Assembly (NCBI GenBank): GCA_903945375.1 | Contig: CAJAVP010000079.1 | Coordinates: forward strand, 1 to 57,915 | Direction of reading: 5' to 3' | From: an uncultured Methylococcaceae bacterium | GTDB taxonomy: Bacteria > Pseudomonadota > Gammaproteobacteria > Methylococcales > Methylomonadaceae | DNA: 57,915 nt | Shown here: positions 7,039 to 16,323 of the stretch, one piece after another | Layout of the letters: every line of letters begins with the position of its first letter | How positions within the stretch are numbered: the first letter of the stretch is position 1 | The notes under the pieces: generated by a model | Database searches by the model: none | Seen by the model: only the letters and a program-made list of their open reading frames with translations | Told to the model about the DNA's origin: nothing | Translations under genes and position numbers: made by a program

Positions 7039-9210
7039 TTAAAAGCTAACTGTCGCAGTCAACCTGAGCATTCTTGGCTCTACGGGATGTTTGATTATTC
7101 CGTCTGTACTACCATCAGCATGAGTCCCAGCGGTCTCGGCTTGTAAACGGTAGCCATAGTAATAGGCGATATCGTTTTGCGTAGAACCGAATAAATTGAA
7201 CCAATCCATTGCAATTTTATAAGATTTTTGCTGATAACCCAGTCCTAAATTGACAATACTGGTATCGCCTGACCAAGCCGTTCCTGCTTCATTCAGCGGC
7301 ACATCGCCAAAATGACGTAATCGAACGGTGCCAAAGACCCCATAAGGCAAACCGGCTGTTGCGCCCGCGCTGACAACGCGACCGACTGAATTTGGAATAT
7401 GCCCTTCCGTCTGAGGCACACCCGTAAAATACGAGGTGGTTAAGGAAAAATCAGCATCCAAACTTAGCCAATCGTTAGGTTTGTAATCATTAGTCCACTC
7501 GATGCCATAACGTTCTGATTGACCTGATGCCTCAGTTGTCCCGCCATCGCCGACGAAAACCAGTTCTGAATCACTTTGTAACCACCAGCCCGCTAAGGTA
7601 CTTGTCAAGCCTTGCACAAATTGAGTTCGCCAACCCAGCTCTCCTCCTTGCGACCGCACCAATGGCGAAACCCTAGACACCGCATCCCTAGTCACCGGAT
7701 CAACATTTATACTCGTCCCGCGTGCATCATTGGAATGAAAGCCTTCCCCCAAATTGATAAAAAAATCCGATTCGTAAAAAGGGCCTGCAATCAAACTTAA
7801 CTTAGGACTTAATAAGGCGGCATTACTACTGCCAGAATTAACCGGCAAACGCAAACTATTGACAGTAAAGTTAAAAAAATCAGCTCGGACACCCGCAATA
7901 GAGCGGAATTTTGCTAACCAACGCGTTTCATTTTTCAAATAAAGCCCTGCGCTGGTTTCGCTGATATCGTCTTGGCGCACGGTGTTAAAAACTTGCCGAG
8001 CTTTCGTGTGGTTTAATGCTAAGCCCATAATATCATCGTGTCGAAATTGTAGACCGATGGTGTTATCCATATCTAAGCCAAATAATTTGTCGTAATGCGT
8101 GTGCTCAACACTGCCACCCGCTTGTATTCTGCGTTCTTTTTGCTGAATTTGGTCACCATTGAGTGTATCGATATATCCGGTAAAATTTGAGTACAAATCC
8201 AAATCTGAATACAGTGCGTACAAATCCAATTCACTTTTGGAGTGATCGCTACGCCGCCACAAATGACTCGATACGCTATATCGACTAGACTCGCCACCAT
8301 CACTAGGGTCGCCCGTACCGTATAAATTCAACAGACCACTGGTAATCGCTCGCTCCGGTATCTGATTCGTCGCTGTCCATCGGTTATGGTAGGCTTTACC
8401 ATTTAAAGATAAACCCCAATCGCCTTTATCGAGGGTGTAGCGTACTATCCCATTGTACTTATTGGTATCTTCTGGACGCTGCCAAACACCATCGTAGAAA
8501 TTAAACTCTGAACCTATCAATACATCGCCATCACCCCAGTGTTTAGAGCTTGCCAGGACGCCACGATAATAACCAAATTCACCACCCGTAAATTTTAGCA
8601 GCCCTTGCGTTAATTTTTGTGTGGTATACATTTTTGAATAGCCGGCCGAGCCAAAATCGCCAATCTCTGCATAATAAGGGCCTTTGCCATATTCTATTTT
8701 TTCAACCAGCTCGGGTATAACGCTATTTAAATCTAAATACCCTTGTCCATGTGCATGAGTGGGCATATTCATCGGGATTCCATCCACATAAACAGTAAAA
8801 TCAGTGCCATGATCGAGATTAAATCCGCGCAAAAAATACTGATTAGCTTTACCAGACCCACTATGTTGAGTTGCTAACGCACCCGGTACAACTTCAACTA
8901 ATTCGCCAACCCGTGATAACGGTCTATTTTTAAATTCGGCTTGCCCAACGACGCCTTGCGAAGCGGAATTGGCAATCCCTAGCAAATCAGTAGCACGCCT
9001 TTCGATAACAATGGGTGCTAATTCTACGGGCTTAATGGCTATAGGGGGATTTTCATGCACAGGTGATTTTGCTTTTATCGACTGCTGATGAGTTCCGGCA
9101 TACGCTTGATTAAAAATGACCATTGTCACCAATAATATTTGCGATTGATGATAAATAGCCTTGGATTGCCTATTAATTCGAGTCCAATTTTTTAAATGGG
9201 TCTGATTCAT
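7039..9210 (-). CDS. TonB-dependent outer-membrane receptor
   Basis: A 723-residue receptor that would import a substrate across the outer membrane with TonB energy. A long basic and then hydrophobic leader (residues 1-38, ending QAYA) fits a signal peptide. The plug domain covers about 65-210 (LGIANSASQGVVGQAEF, VPGALATQHSGSGKANQYFLRGFNLDHG, YVDGIPMN). The rest alternates barrel strands and ends in the aromatic RLTATVSF. There is no STN signalling domain and no nearby sigma/anti-sigma pair. A histidine-containing plug loop (PTHAHGQGYLDL) is notable, but the ligand (metal chelate, B12 or other) cannot be read from sequence. It is a single gene with its own upstream gap. Confidence 0.93.
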   Translation of the reverse strand: MNQTHLKNWTRINRQSKAIYHQSQILLVTMVIFNQAYAGTHQQSIKAKSPVHENPPIAIKPVELAPIVIERRATDLLGIANSASQGVVGQAEFKNRPLSRVGELVEVVPGALATQHSGSGKANQYFLRGFNLDHGTDFTVYVDGIPMNMPTHAHGQGYLDLNSVIPELVEKIEYGKGPYYAEIGDFGSAGYSKMYTTQKLTQGLLKFTGGEFGYYRGVLASSKHWGDGDVLIGSEFNFYDGVWQRPEDTNKYNGIVRYTLDKGDWGLSLNGKAYHNRWTATNQIPERAITSGLLNLYGTGDPSDGGESSRYSVSSHLWRRSDHSKSELDLYALYSDLDLYSNFTGYIDTLNGDQIQQKERRIQAGGSVEHTHYDKLFGLDMDNTIGLQFRHDDIMGLALNHTKARQVFNTVRQDDISETSAGLYLKNETRWLAKFRSIAGVRADFFNFTVNSLRLPVNSGSSNAALLSPKLSLIAGPFYESDFFINLGEGFHSNDARGTSINVDPVTRDAVSRVSPLVRSQGGELGWRTQFVQGLTSTLAGWWLQSDSELVFVGDGGTTEASGQSERYGIEWTNDYKPNDWLSLDADFSLTTSYFTGVPQTEGHIPNSVGRVVSAGATAGLPYGVFGTVRLRHFGDVPLNEAGTAWSGDTSIVNLGLGYQQKSYKIAMDWFNLFGSTQNDIAYYYGYRLQAETAGTHADGSTDGIIKHPVEPRMLRLTATVSF

Positions 9211-9268
9211 CTGTTTTCACCGGCTGTTATATTGAGTTTTACATCATTGACTTATACGTTGCTCATCA

Positions 9269-10120
9269 TTACTTACCGACACCACAAAGATTGCGCTCTG
9301 CATTCAACAGCGCAATAACGGCTTGGCTGTTGGGGCGCTGGTGTCGCCAAATATAAAATGCCTCTGCCGCTTGCTCAACCAACATCCCTAAACCATCTAA
9401 GCTTTTCAATGCGCCATTGGCAAAGCCCCAATTGACGAAAGGCGTGGCTTGATTGGCGTAGGCTAGATCGTAGCAAATGCCCTGATCGACCAGTACATTC
9501 GCTGGCAAAGGCGGTAATTGTCCGCTTAAGCTTGCAGATGTTGCATTGATAATGATATCGAAGTGCTGCTGAGCTAAGTCGGCAAAGCCACAGCCGGATA
9601 ATTGGTTTGGACGATTAAATTCACGCGCTAATTGCACTGCTTTTTCGGGGGTTCGGTTGGCAATAAGCATTGCGGCGGGGTTCTGCGCCAATAATGGCGC
9701 AATAATACCGCGACTGGCACCGCCCGCACCTAAAATCAAAATGTTCGCATGATGTAAATTTACGCCATGATTAAAAGTTAAATCGGTTACTAATCCATAG
9801 CCATCGGTGTTATCACCCAGAATCGAACCATTCGCTTGTAAAACCAAGGTATTAACCGCCTTGCTCAATTGCGCCCGTTCTGTTTTATGTTCAGCGTATG
9901 CCCACGCGAGTTCTTTTAATGGCACAGTGCAATTTAAGCCTTTACCGCCTTCTGCAAAAAAAGTTGTCGTTACTTCTATAAATTGCTCGGGTGGCACTTC
10001 TTGTGCCACATACGTCAATAATTGTCCCGTTTGCTGTGCGAAAAGCTGATGGATACGAGGTGATTTACTGTGCTGTATCGGTTGACCAAACACGGCATAA
10101 CGATCAATTGAGGGGGTCAT
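9269..10120 (-). CDS. aroE: Shikimate dehydrogenase (NADP+)
   Basis: AroE reduces 3-dehydroshikimate to shikimate in aromatic amino-acid synthesis. The protein has 283 residues, near the typical 270-280. YAVFGQPIQHSKSPRIH is the substrate-binding N-terminus, the catalytic lysine is in NCTVPLKELAW, and the partner aspartate is in GDNTDGYGL. The Rossmann motif is LILGAGGASRG, and NRTPEKA is the NADP phosphate-binding loop. It is transcribed leftward, with 58 bases to the receptor gene. Confidence 0.96.
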   Translation of the reverse strand: MTPSIDRYAVFGQPIQHSKSPRIHQLFAQQTGQLLTYVAQEVPPEQFIEVTTTFFAEGGKGLNCTVPLKELAWAYAEHKTERAQLSKAVNTLVLQANGSILGDNTDGYGLVTDLTFNHGVNLHHANILILGAGGASRGIIAPLLAQNPAAMLIANRTPEKAVQLAREFNRPNQLSGCGFADLAQQHFDIIINATSASLSGQLPPLPANVLVDQGICYDLAYANQATPFVNWGFANGALKSLDGLGMLVEQAAEAFYIWRHQRPNSQAVIALLNAERNLCGVGK

Positions 10121-10404
10121 TTTGAAAAATTGTGTTGAAGTGGTTTAAAAAAATGGCATCGTAACAGGTATTAACGATAATGTAATCATTCAGCACTCGT
10201 CCTAAAATGGCGTATTTGCTCAAGACTTGCGACGGAATGGATCAATGGCATTTCATAACAATTCAATGCCCACGAGAGGATTTAAAAATCCCGACTGCTT
10301 TTTAAAATGTTTTGGATAAATCAGAAAGCAAGGTTTACAATTATGCCTTTTAAAGTTTGACTGAGTAGGTTGCTATTTAGCGGCATACACTAAGAGACAA
10401 CGTT

Positions 10405-11208
10405 ATGGATAAAAATGTCAAAATCTTTCCTTGGAACGATGCGTTCAATACTGGCTTAACGGAAATTGATGAGCAACATAAACGTTTGGTGGCGTTGCTC
10501 AATGAATTGGTCAACCACTTAGCGCATCAGTTTAAATCTCCGACCCCCGATCAAGTTTTTGAGCAGCTCACGCAATATATCGAGTATCACTTTGTAGCTG
10601 AAGAGACTATTTGGCAACATTATTTTGCCGACGATTCTGCCAATCAAGACCACCGAGCCGACCATGCCCGATTCATCAGTGATATCACCAAAATAAAAGC
10701 GGAGTTGAATAATTTAAGCAATACTCAAGTGATGGAGAATGTGCTTAGCTATTTAACCAACTGGCTGGCCTTTCATATTGTTGAATCCGATAAGCTGATG
10801 GCCGCTATCGTGTTGGCAATGCAATGCGGCAGTTCGTTTGCAGAGGCTAAACAACACGCTTGTAGCAATGAGCAATTAAACGACTCGATTAAAGCCTTGA
10901 TAAAATCAGTGCTCGGCTTACATTCTGAGAAAGAGTATATCAAGATACGTATCATCCGTTATCTCGCAAATTGTAAAGAAGATGGCGGGATGACGACCAC
11001 CGGTCTACAACAACTCGCAAAAGCCGCTGGTGTTGACCAAGCGGAAAAGATTCATGTTAAAAAAGATTTGGTGCAAGCCATTCAGCAAGTGACTCAAGAA
11101 ACCCCCTGTTTTCGCTATAACCTCTCGTCTCATTGCAGTGAAGAGGACTGTATTTGGAAAGATGAATGCAAAAAAATGGTTGCCATCTGGGGGTATCATT
11201 TAAATTAA
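10405..11208 (+). CDS. Bacteriohemerythrin fused to a SAP-like, cysteine-rich C-terminal domain
   Basis: A 267-residue protein. The first ~135 residues are a bacteriohemerythrin with all seven di-iron ligands at the expected places: H25, H62, E66, H83, H87, H124 and D129. These bind O2 reversibly in the cytoplasm. Residues 135-175 are a helical linker. The C-terminus (about 195-267) has a SAP-like helical pair (GLQQLAKAAGVD then KKDLVQAIQQ), followed by four cysteines spaced as PCF-x8-C-x4-C-x5-C with a DCIWKDEC core. From memory this resembles small stand-alone SAP-domain proteins ending CLWREDC. SAP motifs often bind nucleic acid, so an O2- or NO-responsive DNA-associated role is possible, but that is inference. 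The gene overlaps the convergent phosphatase gene by four bases. Confidence 0.88.
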   Translation: MDKNVKIFPWNDAFNTGLTEIDEQHKRLVALLNELVNHLAHQFKSPTPDQVFEQLTQYIEYHFVAEETIWQHYFADDSANQDHRADHARFISDITKIKAELNNLSNTQVMENVLSYLTNWLAFHIVESDKLMAAIVLAMQCGSSFAEAKQHACSNEQLNDSIKALIKSVLGLHSEKEYIKIRIIRYLANCKEDGGMTTTGLQQLAKAAGVDQAEKIHVKKDLVQAIQQVTQETPCFRYNLSSHCSEEDCIWKDECKKMVAIWGYHLN

Positions 11209-12374
11209 AGGTGTTTAAACACCATCAAACTGATGTCATCCTGAAAAACCTTAGGATGACAAAATTGCCTTAACTCCTCTAACAGCTGAGTCATAATCTG
11301 CTCCGGTGCATAGCTGGCATAGCACGTAAAACGATGTATTAATCGCGATAGCCCAAAAAACTCGCCCTGAGCATTTTCAGCTTCAATCAGCCCATCGGTA
11401 TAAATTAATAATAAATCCCCGGCGGCAAGCAATACCTTTTTTTCTTCAAAGGCAATCTGCTCACTAATACCTAGAATTAAGCCATCCGCATCTAATCGTT
11501 CGCAATGCGTTGCACCTTGTCGTAATAATAAAGGCGGTGGATGTCCGGCATTGGCATAGCTGAGGTATTGAGTTTTGAGGTCATATTTTAGATAAAACAG
11601 CGTGATGAAATAATCCGCGTGATTTAAATCGGCATACAAAAAATTGTTCAGCAAAGAGAGCATTTGTGAGGCAGTCAGCAAACGAGTTGCTTGCGTGCGA
11701 ATAACGCTCCGCGCCTCAACCATAAACAACGCAGGCCCAATCGAATGCCCCGAAACATCGGCGATCACGAGATCTAAACAGTCTTCTCCGCTAAAGAAAT
11801 AATCAAAGTAATCGCCGCCAATCTGATCGGCCGGCAAACAGAGTCCGGTCACAACAAAATTAGCATGTTTTATCGGCAAAGCGGGCAATAAAGACGCTTG
11901 AATTTTTTGGGCAATATGAATTTCATGCTGCGCCACTGCAAGTTTGACCTCTGCCGCTCGCATTTGTTTTTCAGCGGCTTTACGTGCCGTGATATCCCGA
12001 TCAACGCCACGCCATTTGAGCAATTGCCCGTTGTTATCGCGAATCGGCAAGCCCGTCGATTCTGTTTGTATCAAATGCCCATTTTTATGCCGATAATGAT
12101 TGATTAAGCCATAAAATGCTTGCTGAGTGTCCGCGTAAGATTGTTGATTAAGCTGATCTTTTGCTGTCAACAATTGCGTATAATGCTTGCCGATAAGCTC
12201 CTCTGGACTATAGCCGAGAATTTGCCTCACCGCATTACTGCAATAACTGTAATAGCCTTTTGCATCTTGCTCCCATAACCATTCGCCTGCCATATCAGCC
12301 ATTTGCCGAAAACGCTCCTCACTTTCCGCTAATGCCGATTGAATTTTTATGCACTCGTTATTGTTTAGTTCCAT
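11205..12374 (-). CDS. PAS sensor with PP2C/SpoIIE-type phosphatase output
   Basis: The protein has 389 residues from ATG 12374; a TTG at 12428 would add 18 residues with no better ribosome binding site. A PAS domain covers about 15-125 (RFRQMADMAGEWLWEQD, ILGYSPEELIGK) with a PAC tail (LKWRGVDRDITARK). A short coiled helix leads to a SpoIIE-like PP2C domain from about 175 (PADQIGGDYFDYF, VIADVSGHSIGPALFM, YANAGHPPPLLL, LLIYTDGLIEAEN). Family members dephosphorylate serine/threonine sites in anti-anti-sigma or partner-switch pathways, but no STAS or anti-sigma partner is adjacent. The convergent hemerythrin neighbour hints at oxygen-linked signalling without proving it. Confidence 0.9.
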   Translation of the reverse strand: MELNNNECIKIQSALAESEERFRQMADMAGEWLWEQDAKGYYSYCSNAVRQILGYSPEELIGKHYTQLLTAKDQLNQQSYADTQQAFYGLINHYRHKNGHLIQTESTGLPIRDNNGQLLKWRGVDRDITARKAAEKQMRAAEVKLAVAQHEIHIAQKIQASLLPALPIKHANFVVTGLCLPADQIGGDYFDYFFSGEDCLDLVIADVSGHSIGPALFMVEARSVIRTQATRLLTASQMLSLLNNFLYADLNHADYFITLFYLKYDLKTQYLSYANAGHPPPLLLRQGATHCERLDADGLILGISEQIAFEEKKVLLAAGDLLLIYTDGLIEAENAQGEFFGLSRLIHRFTCYASYAPEQIMTQLLEELRQFCHPKVFQDDISLMVFKHL

Positions 12375-12679
12375 ATCTCTATTTATCAATGAGTTACTTG
12401 AATAGACGCCACAAGCAGGACTCTTCAAATTAATGCCTACTGAGTCAATCCCATTGCCATGCGGGTGTCCGATGAATACTTTGAACGCTCAAGTTTTCGA
12501 TCTTAAGATTAACCGTTAGGCCTGAGTCTTGTCGTCCTTTATACATGTCACGCACTGGGTCAACGTTTAAGCCAAAAGCGAGAATCCACTTCAACGCCAA
12601 CAAATATCAATAACATGTTATTTTTGTTTGCCAAATAAAACAGCGGCTCAGTCATCTGGATAAACAGCACGCCCCTCTT
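12375..12679. other. Gene-poor gap with a possible coding remnant
   Basis: There is no complete gene. On the minus strand between about 12590 and 12445 an open stretch of some 48 codons without a good start (containing RDMYKGRQDSGLTVNLKIEN) ends in TGA. It reads like the C-terminal piece of a lost gene. No terminator with a T-tract was found for the operon to the right. Confidence 0.3.
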
Positions 12680-15600
12680 TTATTTTTCCCGAGTTGATAA
12701 CACGGTTTTTAAATCGAAAAAATGTGTGCCGACAAAACGCAAGCGGTGTGGTTGGGTGGCTAGAGTTAGCGGGATTTCTACCGAATTGGCATTATCAGGG
12801 GCATCGTGTTCGACGATGAGGCGGCGGAGTTCGGTGTCGTCGATGGCGCGGGCGTGTTGGTACATGGCGGCGCAGGTGGGGCAGAGTGCTAAGCGGTTTT
12901 CGATGTGGTGGTTTTCAATCGTTTTAATGCACTGCACCGCTTCAAAATAATAAGCATCGCCGATTTTGAAAGGCATTTCTTGCTGGCAGCATTGGCAGAC
13001 CAGTTCGTGGTTGGTATTGGTGTATTTGGCACGGAGATAGGCTTTTGCTTCGGCAACGACGCTGGCAATACCTGGCTGGATAGCACGTTCGCGCATTACG
13101 CTTTCTTTAGATGGAGCGTTTTCACTACGTTCCAAAACACCTTTGCGGCGGCGCTCGGGATTGGGGACGGATTCTTCGGGTTGTTCGGCGCGTTTTTGTT
13201 GTGCCATTAGTTCATCGGGTGATATGCCTCGTTTAGCTAATTCTGCAAATTTTGCGGCTTGTTCGGCAGATTCAAAGCCCATTTCTTGGGCTTTTTTGTT
13301 TTTGGCTTGGTATTCCTCGCTACGTTTTCGGGCGTTTTCACCAAATTTAACAGCTGTCAACCAACCGTTACTGTTATCGTAAATAAAATCTGGATGAAGG
13401 GTTTCCTCTGTAACATCGGCTGGCTTTAAAAAGTTCCCTGCGGTATCAGGCACCCAAGCACATTCAGTTAATTGCTTAATAAAAAAAGCTTCTGTTTTTT
13501 TTTCTTGATGCGAATTAGATTGGTTAGGAAGATAGCGTGCAACTAATTGCTCAGGTTTTGCCTTACAAACGGTCTTCCAAACTACTTGGCTTAAAGGCAT
13601 AATTTTTTTATAAACAGGAAGTTCACCTAGATAATTAACAGAACCTTTGTTGTGCCACCACTGCCCTCGATTAGGATTAAGTGCGTTGATGTAATAATCC
13701 TTATCTTCTGTTGTCTTAGTTTTTCGGCCTGATTGATGGATAACATTAGCTTGCATAGCAGTAGCATCATGATGTCCTATTTCTAGTTTCTCCATTACAC
13801 CCAATGCAACCGCAAACTCAGCGATATTAGGCAAAAACTGATAACCATCAAAAAGCTCTTTTTTGTATTTTTCAAGCTGTATAGATGGATCGTTAAATAA
13901 TTTTCTCAGACCGGTATCAACAAATGGTTTATCAAGATACAGTTCACTTGCCTGACACCAATGAGGTTTATTGCCTTTTTCTTTACCTAACAAAAATTTT
14001 TTGTTTTTGAATAATTGGATATTTTGAGGTGGATTTTTTTGCCAATATTCGACAAACATTTTTATGTCTTTCACATGATCAGGATAGTTAGGTGTTGGCT
14101 GCTTATCATAGTAAGCTAGTTTTTTCTTAATCACTTCCTTAACATCAAAAGGGCGTATACCAATTGCTTCTAAAAACAATTTGGCAAGCTTTTTTTGCTC
14201 TTCTACTTTGCCTTCTTGATAAACGGAATGATCGACAATCAAAATATCAGATGGTGCAGTAACATCTTCTGTAGCAGGAAAAAAAGCTTGAGACGGTATC
14301 ACCATTTTATTTCCTTGCACTTTAATTAAACGTAAATTGCCTACAGACAATTTTTGTCTTTGTGTTGAACAAGTCTCACCTAAAAGTGCATAAAAATTTA
14401 AAAGCCATTTATCATCTTTTTTCTCTATCCAATCTTCAAAGCATTTTTGTTGGTTACCGGAAGCAGAGTTCAAAACTTTTGCCAGCTCATTCCAGCTCCA
14501 AGAGCGAATCTGCAAACTTTCGAGAAAACGATCCTCCCGTTGATTTTGTTGCTGTGGATTCGTTGTCCATAAAGGCACTTTATTTCCTGTCAATAATGAT
14601 AAATCATTGTCATTCAATACATTGGCAATGCGTACAGGCCCTCGATAAAGACTCGTTGATGGGGCATAACTACCGCTTCTAGTTGGTGTGAGAGAATGGT
14701 TTTTGAAAGCGCTTACTACCACCTCACGTATAGGCTCATAAAAATTTGCCAAGTTATCGGCTGGATTCGGCAACACCGCCAAAAAACCGACAGTCAACAT
14801 GCCTTGATCACGGATAGCTGTTAGCGATTCCACAACCAGCTTAGCTAGGTGGTCGCGCAGTTGTTTATTGGCAGGGCAATCGCGCACGCTGTCCCTTGCC
14901 ACTGTAGAGGCAAATGGGGCATGAAGATGAATTTTTAAATTGGAGGTTTCTTTTTCGGCGGGGAAATAAATCGACACTTGCCCATGCGGCAAGGGGACGA
15001 TTTTCCACTTTTTCTCTTCTATTTTCTTGTTGGTTTCCTCGGCCAAGCTATAGGCAATGGCAATGCGGCAAGTTTTGGATTTTCCATCGTCATCTGTTAC
15101 GTATACATCTTTATGAAAATGTAACCAGTAAGAAACTTGAGTTTTTCCTGACGGGTGTGTGGCACGAATTTCGATTCGTCCATCGACACAATCAAAACGC
15201 TCCAATGAACCCAGCGAGGCATCTGGCAACAAATACTCAATCTTGCGGATATGGCTTAGGAACAACAAAGTGTTGTCACCCAAAGCGCATAAGCCTTTGG
15301 AGATTTCCTGTACTGCGGTTGTAGCTGGTTTTTTAGGATTGTCGAATGGAAACAGGAAACGAGTTTGGTTGGGGTTGCTTGCCGATTGTTCAACGTCTTC
15401 TGTATCCGGCACCACCAAGTCACGAATGCGGAAATGGTAATCGCCGGAATGGATTTCTGGCGTGTTGGTGTAGGCAAACACGGCTTTGAAACCCACGCCA
15501 AATTTACCAATACTGGTAGCATCGTCGCGTTTGGTGCTATTGCCGATACTGGTGATAGATTCAACATCTCTGAAAGAAAACAAACGCTTGCCGTTATGGG

Positions 15601-15811
15601 CAAATTCCACGCCGGAATCGGTCAATGTAAATTGCACTTCGGTGGCTTCTGGGTCTTCGGCGTTTTGCAGTAATTCATAAATAAAGTGGGCGTTGTCGGG
15701 GTAAAGCTCGGTTAATAATCGGTTAATGCCTTCGTCAAAACCGTTTTCGCGGTTAGCTTCTACCCAGTTGCGGCGTTTTTGTTGAAGTTGTCTAAATTCG
15801 TCTTGTCCCAT
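12680..15811 (-). CDS. Sacsin-like GHKL ATPase with C-terminal HNH-like zinc module
   Basis: A 1043-residue protein, last gene of the putative defence operon. The N-terminus is an Hsp90-type (GHKL) nucleotide-binding domain of the sacsin class: ELYPDNAHFIYELLQNAED carries the N-box, SFRDVESITSIGNS follows, and GKFGVGFKAVF is the glycine lid (about 40-115). The middle 650 residues match nothing I can name. A charged linker at about 850-920 precedes a C-terminal module with C939/C942 and C977/C980 plus ENHHIENRLALCPTC, which looks like the zinc-bound HNH fold. The usual first catalytic histidine is not obvious, since the strand reads EAVQCI, so nuclease activity is uncertain. It is unrelated in role to htpG at 29345. 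It starts 30 bases after the toxin gene. Confidence 0.85.
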   Translation of the reverse strand: MGQDEFRQLQQKRRNWVEANRENGFDEGINRLLTELYPDNAHFIYELLQNAEDPEATEVQFTLTDSGVEFAHNGKRLFSFRDVESITSIGNSTKRDDATSIGKFGVGFKAVFAYTNTPEIHSGDYHFRIRDLVVPDTEDVEQSASNPNQTRFLFPFDNPKKPATTAVQEISKGLCALGDNTLLFLSHIRKIEYLLPDASLGSLERFDCVDGRIEIRATHPSGKTQVSYWLHFHKDVYVTDDDGKSKTCRIAIAYSLAEETNKKIEEKKWKIVPLPHGQVSIYFPAEKETSNLKIHLHAPFASTVARDSVRDCPANKQLRDHLAKLVVESLTAIRDQGMLTVGFLAVLPNPADNLANFYEPIREVVVSAFKNHSLTPTRSGSYAPSTSLYRGPVRIANVLNDNDLSLLTGNKVPLWTTNPQQQNQREDRFLESLQIRSWSWNELAKVLNSASGNQQKCFEDWIEKKDDKWLLNFYALLGETCSTQRQKLSVGNLRLIKVQGNKMVIPSQAFFPATEDVTAPSDILIVDHSVYQEGKVEEQKKLAKLFLEAIGIRPFDVKEVIKKKLAYYDKQPTPNYPDHVKDIKMFVEYWQKNPPQNIQLFKNKKFLLGKEKGNKPHWCQASELYLDKPFVDTGLRKLFNDPSIQLEKYKKELFDGYQFLPNIAEFAVALGVMEKLEIGHHDATAMQANVIHQSGRKTKTTEDKDYYINALNPNRGQWWHNKGSVNYLGELPVYKKIMPLSQVVWKTVCKAKPEQLVARYLPNQSNSHQEKKTEAFFIKQLTECAWVPDTAGNFLKPADVTEETLHPDFIYDNSNGWLTAVKFGENARKRSEEYQAKNKKAQEMGFESAEQAAKFAELAKRGISPDELMAQQKRAEQPEESVPNPERRRKGVLERSENAPSKESVMRERAIQPGIASVVAEAKAYLRAKYTNTNHELVCQCCQQEMPFKIGDAYYFEAVQCIKTIENHHIENRLALCPTCAAMYQHARAIDDTELRRLIVEHDAPDNANSVEIPLTLATQPHRLRFVGTHFFDLKTVLSTREK

Positions 15812-15841
15812 TTTATTGAGTCCTATTTCAGCAGGTGAAAC

Positions 15842-16111
15842 TTAAAATAATTCACTATGCGAACCGGTACGAACTAAAACCAATCGGTCATCAGTCCGTT
15901 GATAAATTAACAGCCAATCGGGTTTTATGTGGCATTCTCGATGTGCTTGCCAGTTACCGGTGAGGGCGTGGTCTTTATGTTTTTCAGACAGTGGCTTATC
16001 GGCGGCTAGTGTTTCGACAACGGTTAATAAATCCTCTATTTTGTAGCGTCCAGAGTGTTTGACTTTCTTTAAGTCGTGTTTGAATTGTGAAGTCTGAACA
16101 ATTTGCTTCAT
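15842..16111 (-). CDS. YafQ-like type II toxin (RelE superfamily)
   Basis: An 89-residue protein of the RelE/YafQ mRNA-interferase group. The signatures are QTSQFKHDLKKVKHSGR at the start, then LSEKHKDHALTGNW, HRECHIKPDWLLIYQ and LVRTGSHSELF. Basic and histidine residues in H-x-x-x-HALTG and HIKPDW correspond to the catalytic region of YafQ, which cuts mRNA at the ribosome. Its ATG overlaps the antitoxin stop by four bases. The pair sits inside a larger operon, between helicase and ATPase genes. Confidence 0.9.
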   Translation of the reverse strand: MKQIVQTSQFKHDLKKVKHSGRYKIEDLLTVVETLAADKPLSEKHKDHALTGNWQAHRECHIKPDWLLIYQRTDDRLVLVRTGSHSELF

Positions 16112-16311
16112 GCTTCATGCCATTGTTGTTTTAATTCATCCAAGGTTACGGTTTCATATTCGCCACGCTCTGCCGCTTGCATCGCGGCTAGTGTGGATTG
16201 GTTGGGCTGTTGTTGCTTGAATGTTAAAAATTCAATAAAGGTTAAAACTTCTTGCGCTTGTGCTTCAGGTAAGCTTTTTACACACTGATAAATCTGTTCT
16301 GCGGTATTCAT
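16108..16311 (-). CDS. Antitoxin of the YafQ-like toxin (DUF2281-like N-terminus)
   Basis: A 67-residue antitoxin. The N-terminus NTAEQIYQCVKSLPEAQAQE followed by VLTFIEFL is of the DUF2281 type. The C-terminal half (LAAMQAAERGEYETVTLDEL) has the pattern of the toxin-wrapping tail of RelB/DinJ-like antitoxins. A GAGGT ribosome binding site lies seven bases before ATG 16311. It starts 12 bases after the helicase stop, so it is probably transcribed from the helicase promoter. No separate operator palindrome is visible in that 12-base gap. Confidence 0.85.
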   Translation of the reverse strand: MNTAEQIYQCVKSLPEAQAQEVLTFIEFLTFKQQQPNQSTLAAMQAAERGEYETVTLDELKQQWHEA

Positions 16312-16323
16312 GTTGTACCTCTG

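Noticed and set aside
12680-15811. A second HtpG/Hsp90 chaperone
   Set aside because: Only the N-terminal GHKL fold is shared; the N-box context is sacsin-like and the middle and C-terminal domains are unrelated to Hsp90.
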